A DNA stretch of 64,000 nt, taken from assembly GCF_015595035.1 (NCBI RefSeq), contig NZ_JADNRN010000004.1, positions 186,001 through 250,000 on the forward strand. Reading direction: 5' to 3'. Shown one piece after another: positions 8,778 through 17,755 of this stretch. Position numbers and translations under genes: made by a program. How positions within the stretch are numbered: position 1 is the first letter of the stretch; each line of letters starts with the position of its first letter. The notes below the pieces were generated by a model that worked only from the letters and a program-made list of their open reading frames with translations, did not search any database and was not told the origin of the DNA. The stretch comes from Marinibium conchae (GTDB lineage: Bacteria; Pseudomonadota; Gammaproteobacteria; Enterobacterales; Alteromonadaceae).

Positions 8778-9482
8778 TTGGCGCAGACTTCTATTTTTTT
8801 ATCAAATTTGTCACTAAAAGCTCGTATCGTCCTTTCTTGCCTCTCTGTATTAGCACTCACTTTCAATGCTGGTGCAAAACAAATAACAGTCACTATTGTA
8901 GACCAAAACAATGCACCGGTGCCCAACGCAGTGCTAAGTATCACATCGCCAGATGTAAAAACTGTGCTGAACCCGACAATAGAAGAAAAAGCCGCTGTGA
9001 TGGACCAAATCAATGAACAGTTTTCTCCAACGGTGCTCATTGTAGAACAAGGCCAACAAGTCTCTTTCCCCAACAGCGACGAAATCAGACATCATGTATA
9101 TAGCTTTTCACACCCTAATCAGTTCGAAATAAAGCTATTTAGCGGGCAAGACACTAAGACTATATCGTTTGAAAATCATGGTGTCGTTGTGCTTGGCTGT
9201 AACATTCACGATAACATGATTGGCTACATTTACGTGAGCAATGGCCAGCCTAGCTACTTAAGCGATGTAAATGGAAATGTTCAGTTTCTGTCCGAGGTGA
9301 GTGAAACGACGAGTATTAAGGCATCAGTTTGGCATCCACAATTGTCAGTTATGCAAGATCAAATAATAGAAATCAGCATCCCTGCCGATACAAGTTTTCA
9401 CAGGGTGACAATTCCATTTATTTTGGAGCCAGAGCAAGTCACAAAAGAGCAAACAGGATTTAAGAGGAAGTTTGGTCGCTAA
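8778..9482 (+). CDS. Periplasmic cupredoxin-like protein ('methylamine utilization'-type)
   Basis: A 234-residue exported protein. The signal peptide (cleavage near NAGA-K) is followed by a short Ig-like beta segment (QITVTIVDQNNAPVPNA) and a plastocyanin-like domain (about 80-160). Candidate copper ligands are the His pair in IRHHVYSF, Cys and His in VVLGCNIHDNM, and the following Met: the His-Cys-His-Met set of type 1 copper sites. The start is TTG at 8778, supported by AAAGAG nine bases upstream; no ATG is available near the signal peptide. It directly abuts the GGDEF-EAL gene. Similar proteins are labelled methylamine utilization proteins, but there is no methylamine pathway here. Electron transfer or copper-based redox sensing is more plausible. 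Confidence 0.75.
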   Translation: MAQTSIFLSNLSLKARIVLSCLSVLALTFNAGAKQITVTIVDQNNAPVPNAVLSITSPDVKTVLNPTIEEKAAVMDQINEQFSPTVLIVEQGQQVSFPNSDEIRHHVYSFSHPNQFEIKLFSGQDTKTISFENHGVVVLGCNIHDNMIGYIYVSNGQPSYLSDVNGNVQFLSEVSETTSIKASVWHPQLSVMQDQIIEISIPADTSFHRVTIPFILEPEQVTKEQTGFKRKFGR

Positions 9483-11807
9483 ATGATGCAAAAATCACTA
9501 AATCAACGCATAAATCGCCTCATTATCAATATTGTAGTGCTCACTACGATAAGCCTGCTGGTGTTCATTTGGAAATCGACGAGCGATCAGGCGACAGCTC
9601 AGCTTTCAAGAGACCTGCAGGTAGCCCAAAACATTCTCACCAAAGTGTTGGACGACAAGGAAGCCTTGCTTGAAACCTCTACGTCTTTGCTCACTTCCGA
9701 CTTTGGCTTCAAACAAGTTGTTGCCAGCAGAGACAAAGCAACGATAGAAAGCTTATTAGCTAACCATGGCAAGCGCATCAATGCTGACCTAATCACTCTT
9801 TTCACGCTATCCAATGAGGTGATCACAAGTGTGCCGGCCAAGCTCGAAGCTAACTCCGTGTTTGTGTACCCCGACCTAATTCAAGAAGCTATCGATAAAG
9901 GCGTGTCAAGTTCGATACTTTCTCTGGACGGCCAGTTATATCAAGTATTTTTTGCCGATGTTAGAGCACCGCGAACCATCGCCGTTGCTATGATGGGTTT
10001 TAAAATTGATCAGAGTATCGCCGAACAACTGAAAAACATCACACAACTCGATACCACAATATCGGTAAATACCGACAAACGCACCTATGCCATAAGTACC
10101 TTGAGTAAAGACGATCTTGCAAAGAGTAAAGCAATTGAGGAACTCAATACGCTTTCATGGCCTATTCTGGCGATATCATCCAGCCATGACTACATATCAA
10201 CTTCCTTTGTGTTGATTGAAAAAGAAGATCTACGGGTAGACTTTATTCTATCGAACAACGTCAACGCCATACTCAGCGACTTTGTTAGCTTACAACTCAG
10301 TATTGGTTTGATCGCCGTTTCCGCTGTGGTAGTTGCCATCTTTTTCGGTGCCCTGCTATCAAAAAAACTAGTACAGCCAATCCAAACACTCACCCAACAT
10401 GCTAAGAAAATAGCGAGTGGTAATTACGAAGCTTACACAGCGGTTGTAGGACATTCATCTGAGCTTAGTACACTCTCTGACGCCTTTAATACTATGCAAA
10501 CTAATATTAAAGACCGCGAAGACAAGGTCATTTATCAAGCTCAACATGATTTACTCACAACACTTTATAATCGAAACCACGTAGAAAAACTACTCAACGA
10601 AAAATTTGAGAACAACGAGTGCTTTCAAGCGATCGGGATCAACATATTTGGCTTTCGCGGTATAAACGATACCTTTGGTTACGACAATGGTGATATCTGC
10701 TTGGAAACACTTGCAGAACGGGTTGCTAGCTTGGGTGGCTTATCTGCGCGCCTGACCGGAGGTGAATTATTATGGGTGCCCAACGAAGAGGTTTCCCTAG
10801 CGGAACTTGAACGCATAAAGCAATCCCTTGACGGAGATGTAACTGCCCCTGGCCTAAATATTCCGATGAAGGTAGCTATGGGCATTATAAATTGCCCTTC
10901 CGATACCCACTCGCCTAGCGAATTATTTAGAAAAATGAATATTGTGATTGATGAGGCACAAATTTCTCGCCAGTTTATTCTGCCATTCTCTAATGAGCTT
11001 GAAGAGAAGTACACCCGACGCCTTGCCATTATTACCGAGCTCAAAAAGGCACTTGCTGAGGACAGCGACGAACTAGCCCTGTTCTATCAACCTAAACTGA
11101 GTTTACATAGCAATAAAGTTGAAACCGTCGAGGCACTGATTAGGTGGAACAACAAAGCTCTAGGTTTTGTATCGCCAGAGGACTTCATTGCTGTTGCTGA
11201 ACACGCAGGCTTCATCGGAGAAGTAACAAACTGGGTTTTCAAACGTGCAATTGATGATATTTTATCTTTCAAAGAAGAGAACATAGATATTACTGTCGCT
11301 ATCAACATATCAGCTCAAGACGTCATGAATCCTGAGTTGCTGTCAATGGTGCTCAAGCTGCTAAAAGAGAATTCCCTGCCCACCAGTGTCTTATCCTTCG
11401 AAATGACCGAAGGGCAACTGGTAAGGAACTTACAAAAAGCAGTAACACAGTTAGCCATCATGCGTGATGCCGGCTTCAAAATTGCGATTGACGATTTTGG
11501 TACAGGTTACTCATCACTCTCCTATTTAAGCAGACTACCAGCCGATATCCTTAAAGTGGACAAGAGCTTTGTATTGAAACTGGATGAACAGCAATCTGAT
11601 CAAACAATCGTAAAAACCGTAGTTAAGCTGGCTCATGATTTTAATATGGAAGTGGTTGCTGAAGGCGTTGAAAATGAAGCGTCTCTTAAACTCCTCACAG
11701 ACTACGGCTGCGAGTTTGCACAGGGTTATCATATTTGTCGCCCGATTGATGCACAAAAATATATCAGTTGGCATAAAGACTATGCTGCATCGCCTCAACA
11801 TTCATAA
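9483..11807 (+). CDS. Membrane EAL phosphodiesterase with degenerate GGDEF domain
   Basis: A 774-residue protein with a membrane helix (about 11-29), a large periplasmic sensor domain (30-260), a second helix (about 265-292), HAMP (295-345), GGDEF and EAL domains. The GGDEF signature is lost: the site reads TGGELLW with the two glycines at 426-427, so diguanylate cyclase activity is unlikely. The EAL signature is intact at 550-552 (VEALIRW), with DDFGTGYSS, KVDKSFV and EGVENE, so it is probably a c-di-GMP phosphodiesterase. It starts immediately after the cupredoxin stop. The periplasmic domain could read the redox or ligand state of that neighbour; this is inference. Confidence 0.85.
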   Translation: MMQKSLNQRINRLIINIVVLTTISLLVFIWKSTSDQATAQLSRDLQVAQNILTKVLDDKEALLETSTSLLTSDFGFKQVVASRDKATIESLLANHGKRINADLITLFTLSNEVITSVPAKLEANSVFVYPDLIQEAIDKGVSSSILSLDGQLYQVFFADVRAPRTIAVAMMGFKIDQSIAEQLKNITQLDTTISVNTDKRTYAISTLSKDDLAKSKAIEELNTLSWPILAISSSHDYISTSFVLIEKEDLRVDFILSNNVNAILSDFVSLQLSIGLIAVSAVVVAIFFGALLSKKLVQPIQTLTQHAKKIASGNYEAYTAVVGHSSELSTLSDAFNTMQTNIKDREDKVIYQAQHDLLTTLYNRNHVEKLLNEKFENNECFQAIGINIFGFRGINDTFGYDNGDICLETLAERVASLGGLSARLTGGELLWVPNEEVSLAELERIKQSLDGDVTAPGLNIPMKVAMGIINCPSDTHSPSELFRKMNIVIDEAQISRQFILPFSNELEEKYTRRLAIITELKKALAEDSDELALFYQPKLSLHSNKVETVEALIRWNNKALGFVSPEDFIAVAEHAGFIGEVTNWVFKRAIDDILSFKEENIDITVAINISAQDVMNPELLSMVLKLLKENSLPTSVLSFEMTEGQLVRNLQKAVTQLAIMRDAGFKIAIDDFGTGYSSLSYLSRLPADILKVDKSFVLKLDEQQSDQTIVKTVVKLAHDFNMEVVAEGVENEASLKLLTDYGCEFAQGYHICRPIDAQKYISWHKDYAASPQHS

Positions 11808-11844
11808 AATCGATTATATAGACTCTAACGGCGGCTTCTTAATC

Positions 11845-12699
11845 ATGCACAAGCATCCCCTATTGTTCACAGCCAAATTCTTATTTTGTATCGCTATATT
11901 TAGTAACCATAGCCTGAGCTTAGGCGCTGAAGGAAAACTGCTTGCCACCGCAGGTCTTAGCCAAGTTGAAGGCTCTGGTGGTGGTGGACTAGTGCCTTGG
12001 GCGACGCTATCAGGATATGATAGCCACGACGAATTATCACTATCAGTAAGCGTGAGCTCAGCCGAACTAAACGATTACAGACTTGCCGTACAAACACTAA
12101 GTGCCTCATTTTACGATAGAGTGGAAGTGAGTGTTGCTCAGCAGCGTTTTGATTTAAAAACCTCGGGGGTTGATATTAAGCAGCATATCATTGGGCTAAA
12201 ATACAAACTTTATGGCGATGCTGTATATGGATACTCCCCTCAATTGAGCCTTGGTTTACAACATAAGAAAAATGAAGATGCTACCATCCCTAATGCTTTA
12301 GGCGCAGCGAGCTCTTCTGGCACCGATATTTACTTTGCGGCAACCAAGGTTCACCTTGGCGCCATTAGTGGCTACAACACAGTCTGGAATTTGACTGCCC
12401 GAGCAACTAAAGCGAATGAGCTCGGCATTTTGGGATTTGGAGGCCCGAGTAACGATCGCTACGAACTCATGGTAGAAGCTTCTGCGGGCATACTACTTTC
12501 GCGAAATTTGGTGATAGGTGTCGAATATCGACAAAAACCCGACAACCTAAACTTGGGCGAAGACGACTGGTTCGACGTTTTCTTTAGCTACATTCCTAAT
12601 AAAAACTTATCATTAACAGTAGCATGGACTGAACTTGGCAGCATAGCGGGCGCAGCAAAGCAGGACGGTCTATACATTTCACTTAATGGGCACCTATAG
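11845..12699 (+). CDS. DUF3034-like exported protein, probable outer-membrane barrel
   Basis: A 284-residue protein from the ATG at 11845, which gives a clean signal peptide (MHKHPLLFTAKFLFC, cleavage near LSLGA). Upstream in-frame starts at 11635 or 11782 would run into the EAL gene. Motifs such as GLSQVEGSGGGGLVPWATLSGY and EYRQKPDNLNLGEDDWFDVFFSYIPN match my recollection of DUF3034 proteins. The repeated short amphipathic strands suggest a beta-barrel. It sits between the EAL protein and the globin in one + strand operon. No biochemical function is known to me. Confidence 0.65.
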   Translation: MHKHPLLFTAKFLFCIAIFSNHSLSLGAEGKLLATAGLSQVEGSGGGGLVPWATLSGYDSHDELSLSVSVSSAELNDYRLAVQTLSASFYDRVEVSVAQQRFDLKTSGVDIKQHIIGLKYKLYGDAVYGYSPQLSLGLQHKKNEDATIPNALGAASSSGTDIYFAATKVHLGAISGYNTVWNLTARATKANELGILGFGGPSNDRYELMVEASAGILLSRNLVIGVEYRQKPDNLNLGEDDWFDVFFSYIPNKNLSLTVAWTELGSIAGAAKQDGLYISLNGHL

Positions 12700-12701
12700 T
12701 A

Positions 12702-13178
12702 ATGACAAGAGTAAATGAAAGACATAGTGTTAACGCAAGGTGCCTTCAGCTAATACTGTCAGCATTTTTTACACTTCTATTTAGTGCTTGCACAATTAAC
12801 TCTTCACAAGGAATGAATAAGAATAGTACGCTATATGAACAGTTGGGTGGGCAGAACAAACTTGAGGAAATAGCTGATAATTTTGTAGATGAGATTTCCT
12901 TCGACGCACAAATATATCCGTATTTTGCAAACTCAAACATAAAACGCTTTAAGAACAAGCTTGTTGAACAACTTTGTGTGATGAGCGAAGGCCCTTGTCA
13001 ATACAGCGGTGACACGATGGAACAAGTTCACACTGGCATGAACATTACTGAACGCGATTTCAATCGAACAGTCGACCTTTTTATTGCTGCAATGACCAAA
13101 GCTGGCATTTCACACCCTCTTCAAAATCGTTTACTAAAAGAAATGGCGCAAACGCGTGACCAAATGCTTTACAAATAA
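12702..13178 (+). CDS. Group 1 truncated haemoglobin with lipoprotein signal
   Basis: A 158-residue protein. Residues 43-155 form a truncated (2-on-2) haemoglobin: LYEQLGGQNKLEEIADNF, the YPYFANSN segment, and proximal haem ligand His110 in QVHTGMNIT. Unusually, the N-terminus (residues 1-30) is a lipoprotein signal with lipobox LFSAC and Cys30 as the lipidated residue, so the globin should be exported and membrane tethered; most truncated haemoglobins are cytosolic. It begins 2 bases after the DUF3034 gene. Likely ligand O2 or NO. Fourth gene of the cupredoxin-EAL-DUF3034-globin operon opposite the H-NOX operon. Confidence 0.85.
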   Translation: MTRVNERHSVNARCLQLILSAFFTLLFSACTINSSQGMNKNSTLYEQLGGQNKLEEIADNFVDEISFDAQIYPYFANSNIKRFKNKLVEQLCVMSEGPCQYSGDTMEQVHTGMNITERDFNRTVDLFIAAMTKAGISHPLQNRLLKEMAQTRDQMLYK

Positions 13179-13479
13179 ATTTGCTTTTGCCCCCAAATGT
13201 GAATATAAATTGCTTACATATTTAGTGTCGATAATATTTACAAAGCTCTCATAAATAATCTATATCATCGCTAAAACGCAGTAATCACCTAGCTGCTTTT
13301 ACTTGGTATGAATATTGCTTTTTTATTGCAAAAGCGCTTTTTGCTAGATGGACTTCGAAAAGTGAGTTCGAATAGTAAAAATAACGCGACGCAATGATGC
13401 GACAGCGTTAGCAAATAAAACAGACTGCTCAAACAATATAAGTAGCGTATGTTTTAAAATATTTTCTGTAGAGGTAGCA
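13179..13479 (+). promoter_or_regulatory. AT-rich intergenic region with a perfect 12-bp palindrome
   Basis: No gene is visible in these 301 bases. AAAAGCGCTTTT at 13330-13341 is a perfect palindrome of the kind bound by LacI-family regulators, though its T-run could also contribute to ending the globin transcript. AGAGG just before 13480 is the ribosome-binding site of the next gene. Confidence 0.35.
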
Positions 13480-14133
13480 ATGAAATTTAAAAAGCTCATA
13501 AGTACGATCCTTCTCATCGCTGGGTGTGGTGCAGCGCAAGCGGCCTTTATCACAAACGACGATATAGATAGCATTATCATCACCGTTCCAGAGAGCTACG
13601 AGTTGAGCAATGTTGGCATTGCAGGCAGTTTTCTTTTTGATGAAGACATCGGTCGCCAAAGAGGTATCAGTGGTGACATCGACACTATCTTCAGACTTAG
13701 CCAGATAGAAGGCCTATCTGACGCAGAGAAAGTGCCAATTTCGGCTACAAACAGTCTCATTATTGATGTATTGCTGAACAGAATCGTCGACATTCGCTCG
13801 TTTTCATTATTTAATGACGCAAAGACCAACTCGAACGAAGAGATCAGCGAGTTGGAACTGACACTATTTGGTGGCGTTGAGACTCTTTTCACTCAGCTGT
13901 TCACGAACTTATCAGCTTCTCATCGTGAGGGAAGATTTGATGAAATGGTACTGTTAGGTGGCTCTACCTTTATCGGCGGCGTCGACAGACTTACTTTTGT
14001 GATTAGCGGCATAGAAAGAGAAGGTGAAGCTGAATTAAGAGAGTTTCAACTGTCTATTCAGGAAGTGAGTGCGCCAGCTGTGTTAAGTCTATTGCTTATT
14101 GCAGGGCTTATCGCGATACGCAAACGCAAGTAA
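13480..14133 (+). CDS. Secreted protein with PEP-CTERM-like C-terminal sorting signal (SAPA variant)
   Basis: A 217-residue protein with an N-terminal signal peptide (cleavage near AQAA) and a C-terminal tripartite tail: SAPA at about 196-199, a hydrophobic helix (VLSLLLIAGLIAI) and a basic end (RKRK). This copies the layout of PEP-CTERM exosortase substrates but with SAPA instead of PEP. The mature part (about 22-190) is beta-rich with no family I recognise. No exosortase gene is visible in the window. A second protein with the same tail is at 38721. Its place beside the EPS locus fits the usual link between PEP-CTERM proteins and exopolysaccharide. Confidence 0.7.
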   Translation: MKFKKLISTILLIAGCGAAQAAFITNDDIDSIIITVPESYELSNVGIAGSFLFDEDIGRQRGISGDIDTIFRLSQIEGLSDAEKVPISATNSLIIDVLLNRIVDIRSFSLFNDAKTNSNEEISELELTLFGGVETLFTQLFTNLSASHREGRFDEMVLLGGSTFIGGVDRLTFVISGIEREGEAELREFQLSIQEVSAPAVLSLLLIAGLIAIRKRK

Positions 14134-14148
14134 CTCAATTTTTCGAAC

Positions 14149-14178
14149 AAAAAGCCGTCACCGATGTGACGGCTTTTT
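14149..14178. terminator. Bidirectional rho-independent terminator
   Basis: Perfect 12-bp stem AAAAAGCCGTCA / TGACGGCTTTTT with a 6-base loop, between the convergent SAPA-tail gene and the flippase gene. Confidence 0.88.
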
Positions 14179-14194
14179 TATGTCTACGAATTAT

Positions 14195-15619
14195 TTAACT
14201 GGCTTTGAATAGTTGCCAAAAGGCAGAAAGCGTTCTTCGTTCAAAAAGAAAGAACAATACAAGGTAACTTGAAAGCGCAATGACTGATAGAGCCAATATT
14301 TCTAATATACCAACCTGACCGAACGACCCTTTCAGCACATGCAAGAGATAAAAGATCACAGCGTTATAAATAAAAGGCCGAGACAAGGCCATCGTTAATT
14401 TCCAAGCCCCCTGAGTGATTGATTGTGCTACAAAAAGATTTACTGGCAACATGATTGCCAATTTTACGCCAATGCTCACTACGCCAGCGAATGCACCGAG
14501 CGACGAGGCAAAATACAAACACACTAAAATGGCAATAGCAGTTGAAATAAGCTCTGCATACAAAGCCCTGTGAGTGCTTTTATAGGCCACCAGCAAGCTG
14601 GGCACCAAAACGTAAGTAAAAGAGCAGGCAGCAATTAATGCTAAAGCTTGAAGCAATTCGCCTGCGGGCCACCAGCGTTCAAGAAAAATCAATTCAACAA
14701 TGGAGTCCCCTAACGCGCTAAACACTACAAACAAAGGACTGATAACCATAAAGCAGACTTGAGTTAAACCCAGGAAAAAATCACTCACAGCAAGTTTATT
14801 ATTTACTTTCCTAGAAAGCACAGGATGACCGTAAGTCATTACCGCGCTACTAAACGCCTTGGCTGGCAATTGCACCAATCTATTAGCAAAGTTAAATAAA
14901 CCTACTGCACTTGGGCCACTGAATATGCTCAGCGCAAATATTATTCCCTTATCTACCGCATTTTCACTTAATGATTTAAGCGCTGCAGGAAAGCCAAGAA
15001 TGAAGGTTTCTTTAAGTAGGTTAATATCGAAACTCAGAGGTAAGTGTCGGCGGTGTTTGAGTAAAATCAAAAAAGAGGAAATCGCCGCCATGAATATCGA
15101 CTGCACGATAAAACCGAGCACTCCTAAACCGACAACTGCCAGAGCACAACCAGCCAACAAACCAACAACTTTTCCTAAGAGTGTGCGCAGGGCCAAGGAC
15201 TTAAAGTCTCCGTCCCTTCTGAGATGAACGATATGAACTCTCGCTAGCGCTTGTAGAGGCAAATAAGTCATTGCCAACATAATGTGCCAAAAATAGATGT
15301 CGTCAAAGGTGAAGCGAGCTAACAGCAAAGCCAAAACAAAAGCGATGGCCGTGCTTAATAGAAGCCCGACCCAAAAAAGCGTACCATCGTCTCGCGGCGT
15401 TATGTCTTTTTTCGAAATATATGAGTTATCAATCATTGAAGAAAAAAAGAGTGAAACGAGTTCCGCAATCGCTAACATGAGCACTGCGATCCCGAGTTCA
15501 TAAGGCGTGAGGAAATACGAAAACACGAAAAATGAAAAAATGGAGAGAAAAATTAAGCCAAACTTCTCAGTAAATATCCATGCAAGACGCTGCAGCCGAG
15601 CGATAGCATTGCTACTCAT
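14195..15619 (-). CDS. Polysaccharide flippase (Wzx-like, MOP superfamily)
   Basis: A 474-residue inner-membrane protein with about 12-14 hydrophobic helices spread over its whole length and few polar loops. It starts with the amphipathic LQRLAWIFTEKFG typical of oligosaccharide flippases (Polysacc_synt family). NAVDKGIIFALSIFSGPSAVGLFNFANRLVQLP is a characteristic segment. It would move undecaprenyl-linked repeat units across the inner membrane. Last gene of the six-gene leftward operon 20767-14195 that also holds the glycosyltransferases and a polymerase, so a Wzx/Wzy-dependent pathway is the natural reading. Confidence 0.85.
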   Translation of the reverse strand: MSSNAIARLQRLAWIFTEKFGLIFLSIFSFFVFSYFLTPYELGIAVLMLAIAELVSLFFSSMIDNSYISKKDITPRDDGTLFWVGLLLSTAIAFVLALLLARFTFDDIYFWHIMLAMTYLPLQALARVHIVHLRRDGDFKSLALRTLLGKVVGLLAGCALAVVGLGVLGFIVQSIFMAAISSFLILLKHRRHLPLSFDINLLKETFILGFPAALKSLSENAVDKGIIFALSIFSGPSAVGLFNFANRLVQLPAKAFSSAVMTYGHPVLSRKVNNKLAVSDFFLGLTQVCFMVISPLFVVFSALGDSIVELIFLERWWPAGELLQALALIAACSFTYVLVPSLLVAYKSTHRALYAELISTAIAILVCLYFASSLGAFAGVVSIGVKLAIMLPVNLFVAQSITQGAWKLTMALSRPFIYNAVIFYLLHVLKGSFGQVGILEILALSVIALSSYLVLFFLFERRTLSAFWQLFKAS

Positions 15620-15628
15620 ATCGAATAC

Positions 15629-16507
15629 TCATGATTTTTCCATGTGCTTTGTTTTTATAAGAATAGCTTTGAGCGTTTCCCAATAACCTATGTGCTTTGC
15701 ACACAATGCAAGCCACTTTAGTTTGTGTTGTTTACGCTTTAGGTTATTCAGTGTCATCCAACTGACTCTGCGTCTGAAAGCTTGCTCTCCCAACCATTCC
15801 TTGTGTTTAATACTGGCCTTTAGTATTAAACTGGCATTCTTCTCGTTATATATATGATTTTTATAGGTGATACCCGATTCCACCATTGCCCGATAAAAGA
15901 ACAAAGGTTCAGGAATATTTTTGATTAGCGCACCTGAACATAGTAGTCGAATATACAGATCCCAATCTTGCGCATTTGACAAAGACTCATCCAAACAATG
16001 TTTTTTTAACAGCTCAGCCTCACAGGTAAAGCCGCTGAAGCCACAGAAAGTATTGCCCTTTTTGAGTTCAGCGTCGCTAACATAGTTTGCCTTATTTACG
16101 CTGATAAGCTCGCTACCTAATATTTGTTTTCCACAAACCGTCGACGAGACATTACTGAAAGCCTGGTAAACCTCACTAATTCTGCGAAGGTAGCTTGGGA
16201 ACCACACGTCATCGTCATCTAAGAAAGCGACGATATCGCCTTTAGCTTCGGATAGGCCGATGTTCCTGGCTCTATTTGCACCTTCCTGCCCCTGTGTGAA
16301 TAGTGTCTTACAAAGTGGATTCGATAAAAGCGTCTCACAAGCTGAATAATCAAAGCTAGGACTATCATTAACAACAATAATCTCGACAGGAGCAAGCTCT
16401 TGAGAGAGAACGCTAGTGAGAGACTCAAGTAAAAACAAAGGCCTTTCGAAGCTTGTTATGATAACCGAAAAGGAAAGCGTTGAACGCTGTTCTAGCCCAC
16501 TAAGCAT
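15629..16507 (-). CDS. GT2-family glycosyltransferase
   Basis: A 292-residue GT-A fold enzyme. The N-terminal half contains FSVIITSFERPLFLLESL, EIIVVNDS and the metal-binding acidic motif AFLDDDDVW, with GANRARNIG between, all standard for family 2 inverting transferases. The C-terminal part includes DWDLYIRLL, the usual catalytic-base region. Cytoplasmic, with no membrane helix seen. It overlaps the upstream polymerase gene by 8 bases. Donor and acceptor cannot be told from sequence. Confidence 0.87.
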   Translation of the reverse strand: MLSGLEQRSTLSFSVIITSFERPLFLLESLTSVLSQELAPVEIIVVNDSPSFDYSACETLLSNPLCKTLFTQGQEGANRARNIGLSEAKGDIVAFLDDDDVWFPSYLRRISEVYQAFSNVSSTVCGKQILGSELISVNKANYVSDAELKKGNTFCGFSGFTCEAELLKKHCLDESLSNAQDWDLYIRLLCSGALIKNIPEPLFFYRAMVESGITYKNHIYNEKNASLILKASIKHKEWLGEQAFRRRVSWMTLNNLKRKQHKLKWLALCAKHIGYWETLKAILIKTKHMEKS

Positions 16508-17753
16508 TTGTTTTCCCTAGAAAGTATAGTCTAGCTATAATGAAGAAGCTGAGAGTAAATAAGAACATATCAAAACTGTTGTGATTAAGAATAATATACG
16601 CAATGTAATTGGTAATAGCTTGAACAAGGAATAGCGCGGAACAAAAAACGGTTTCATACTTGCGCTGAGGCGATGTTCGAATGTAAACGGCGAAACCGCG
16701 CTGAACCGCAACAAAAATCATCAAACAAAGTAGCACAAAACCAATCACACCTGAATGCAACACGACTTCAAAATAACCACTGTGCGCATTGCCAATAAAA
16801 TCCCAGCGTTGAATAAAATCAGCTACTGTACTACTAGCCCAAAAGGCACCAAAACCATAACCTAGTAACCACTTGTCTTGGGCGTAAGGTGTAAGTAACT
16901 CCCAAATTATTGCTCGGTTTGTCAGGTTACTGTCCCTTCCCAATAACGACAGAATAAAGTCGTAACTGTAGTAGGCGATAAATCCAAACAGAGCACTCAC
17001 GAAAGAAAGTACAAATAAACGTTGTAGCGTATGTATTTTATTTCGCCCTCGCAACAAGTTCAAAGCAAGGATGATAGAGCCCCCAATTATACACATCATT
17101 ACGGCAGACGCGGATTGAGAGAGCAAAACAGCAAGTATGAGCATAGACAATAATATTTTATCAACAAAACTGCGATAGCGTTTTAGCGCTATAAAAAGCA
17201 GAAGGCCATATGCATACACTCTGGCTGCCCCATTTTTGTTATCGAACATGCCTCTAAAACCTGCCTCGCGATCACTTAAGCCTAATGATAATTCGCTCCC
17301 ACTTATAAAAGTGTAAGCAAAGCCTATAACGACGGTGGCACAAACAAGATTAGCTAATAGATTTAACAAGGAAATAGGAGTGAAAACTTGAGCAATGGTG
17401 TAACAAACTAGCACTAAGGTTACAAACGCTACACAACGCCTGAGGGATACCGAGCTAACATCCGACCATGATATCGACAATATAAACAAGCCACATAAAA
17501 GTAACAATGGCCAACCAAATAACCACAGCTGTCTTAGCTTAGTTTTGTGTTGTTGAATAAGAAAAAACAGGCTAACGGCTAATAAACCCAAGCCTACAAT
17601 TTGATTTATTATATTTCCGCTCACCCCACTCTCAAATGCAGAGCGCTGATCGTCGCCGCTTAACAAGCTAGCAAAAAAACGAATAAAGCCCATGTAAAAA
17701 GCCAAAGCAATGAGCAAAAATGTAGAATAAAACTGATGCTTTGTTATTGTCAT
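16500..17753 (-). CDS. O-antigen/EPS polymerase (Wzy-like)
   Basis: A 417-residue polytopic inner-membrane protein with about 10-12 helices and the O-antigen ligase/polymerase (Wzy_C) signature in the large periplasmic loop: GYGFGAFWASS followed by GNAHSGYFEVVLHSGVIG, where the His near the loop end is the conserved residue. It would join repeat units in the periplasm. It lies 2 bases after a GT4 gene and overlaps the GT2 gene. A second protein of the same superfamily lies at 24337, so one may act as polymerase and the other as ligase or on a second glycan. Confidence 0.82.
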   Translation of the reverse strand: MTITKHQFYSTFLLIALAFYMGFIRFFASLLSGDDQRSAFESGVSGNIINQIVGLGLLAVSLFFLIQQHKTKLRQLWLFGWPLLLLCGLFILSISWSDVSSVSLRRCVAFVTLVLVCYTIAQVFTPISLLNLLANLVCATVVIGFAYTFISGSELSLGLSDREAGFRGMFDNKNGAARVYAYGLLLFIALKRYRSFVDKILLSMLILAVLLSQSASAVMMCIIGGSIILALNLLRGRNKIHTLQRLFVLSFVSALFGFIAYYSYDFILSLLGRDSNLTNRAIIWELLTPYAQDKWLLGYGFGAFWASSTVADFIQRWDFIGNAHSGYFEVVLHSGVIGFVLLCLMIFVAVQRGFAVYIRTSPQRKYETVFCSALFLVQAITNYIAYIILNHNSFDMFLFTLSFFIIARLYFLGKTNA

Positions 17754-17755
17754 AG

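Noticed and set aside
8778-9482. Methylamine catabolism role for the cupredoxin-like gene
   Set aside because: No mau genes or amine dehydrogenase nearby; the label reflects family naming only.
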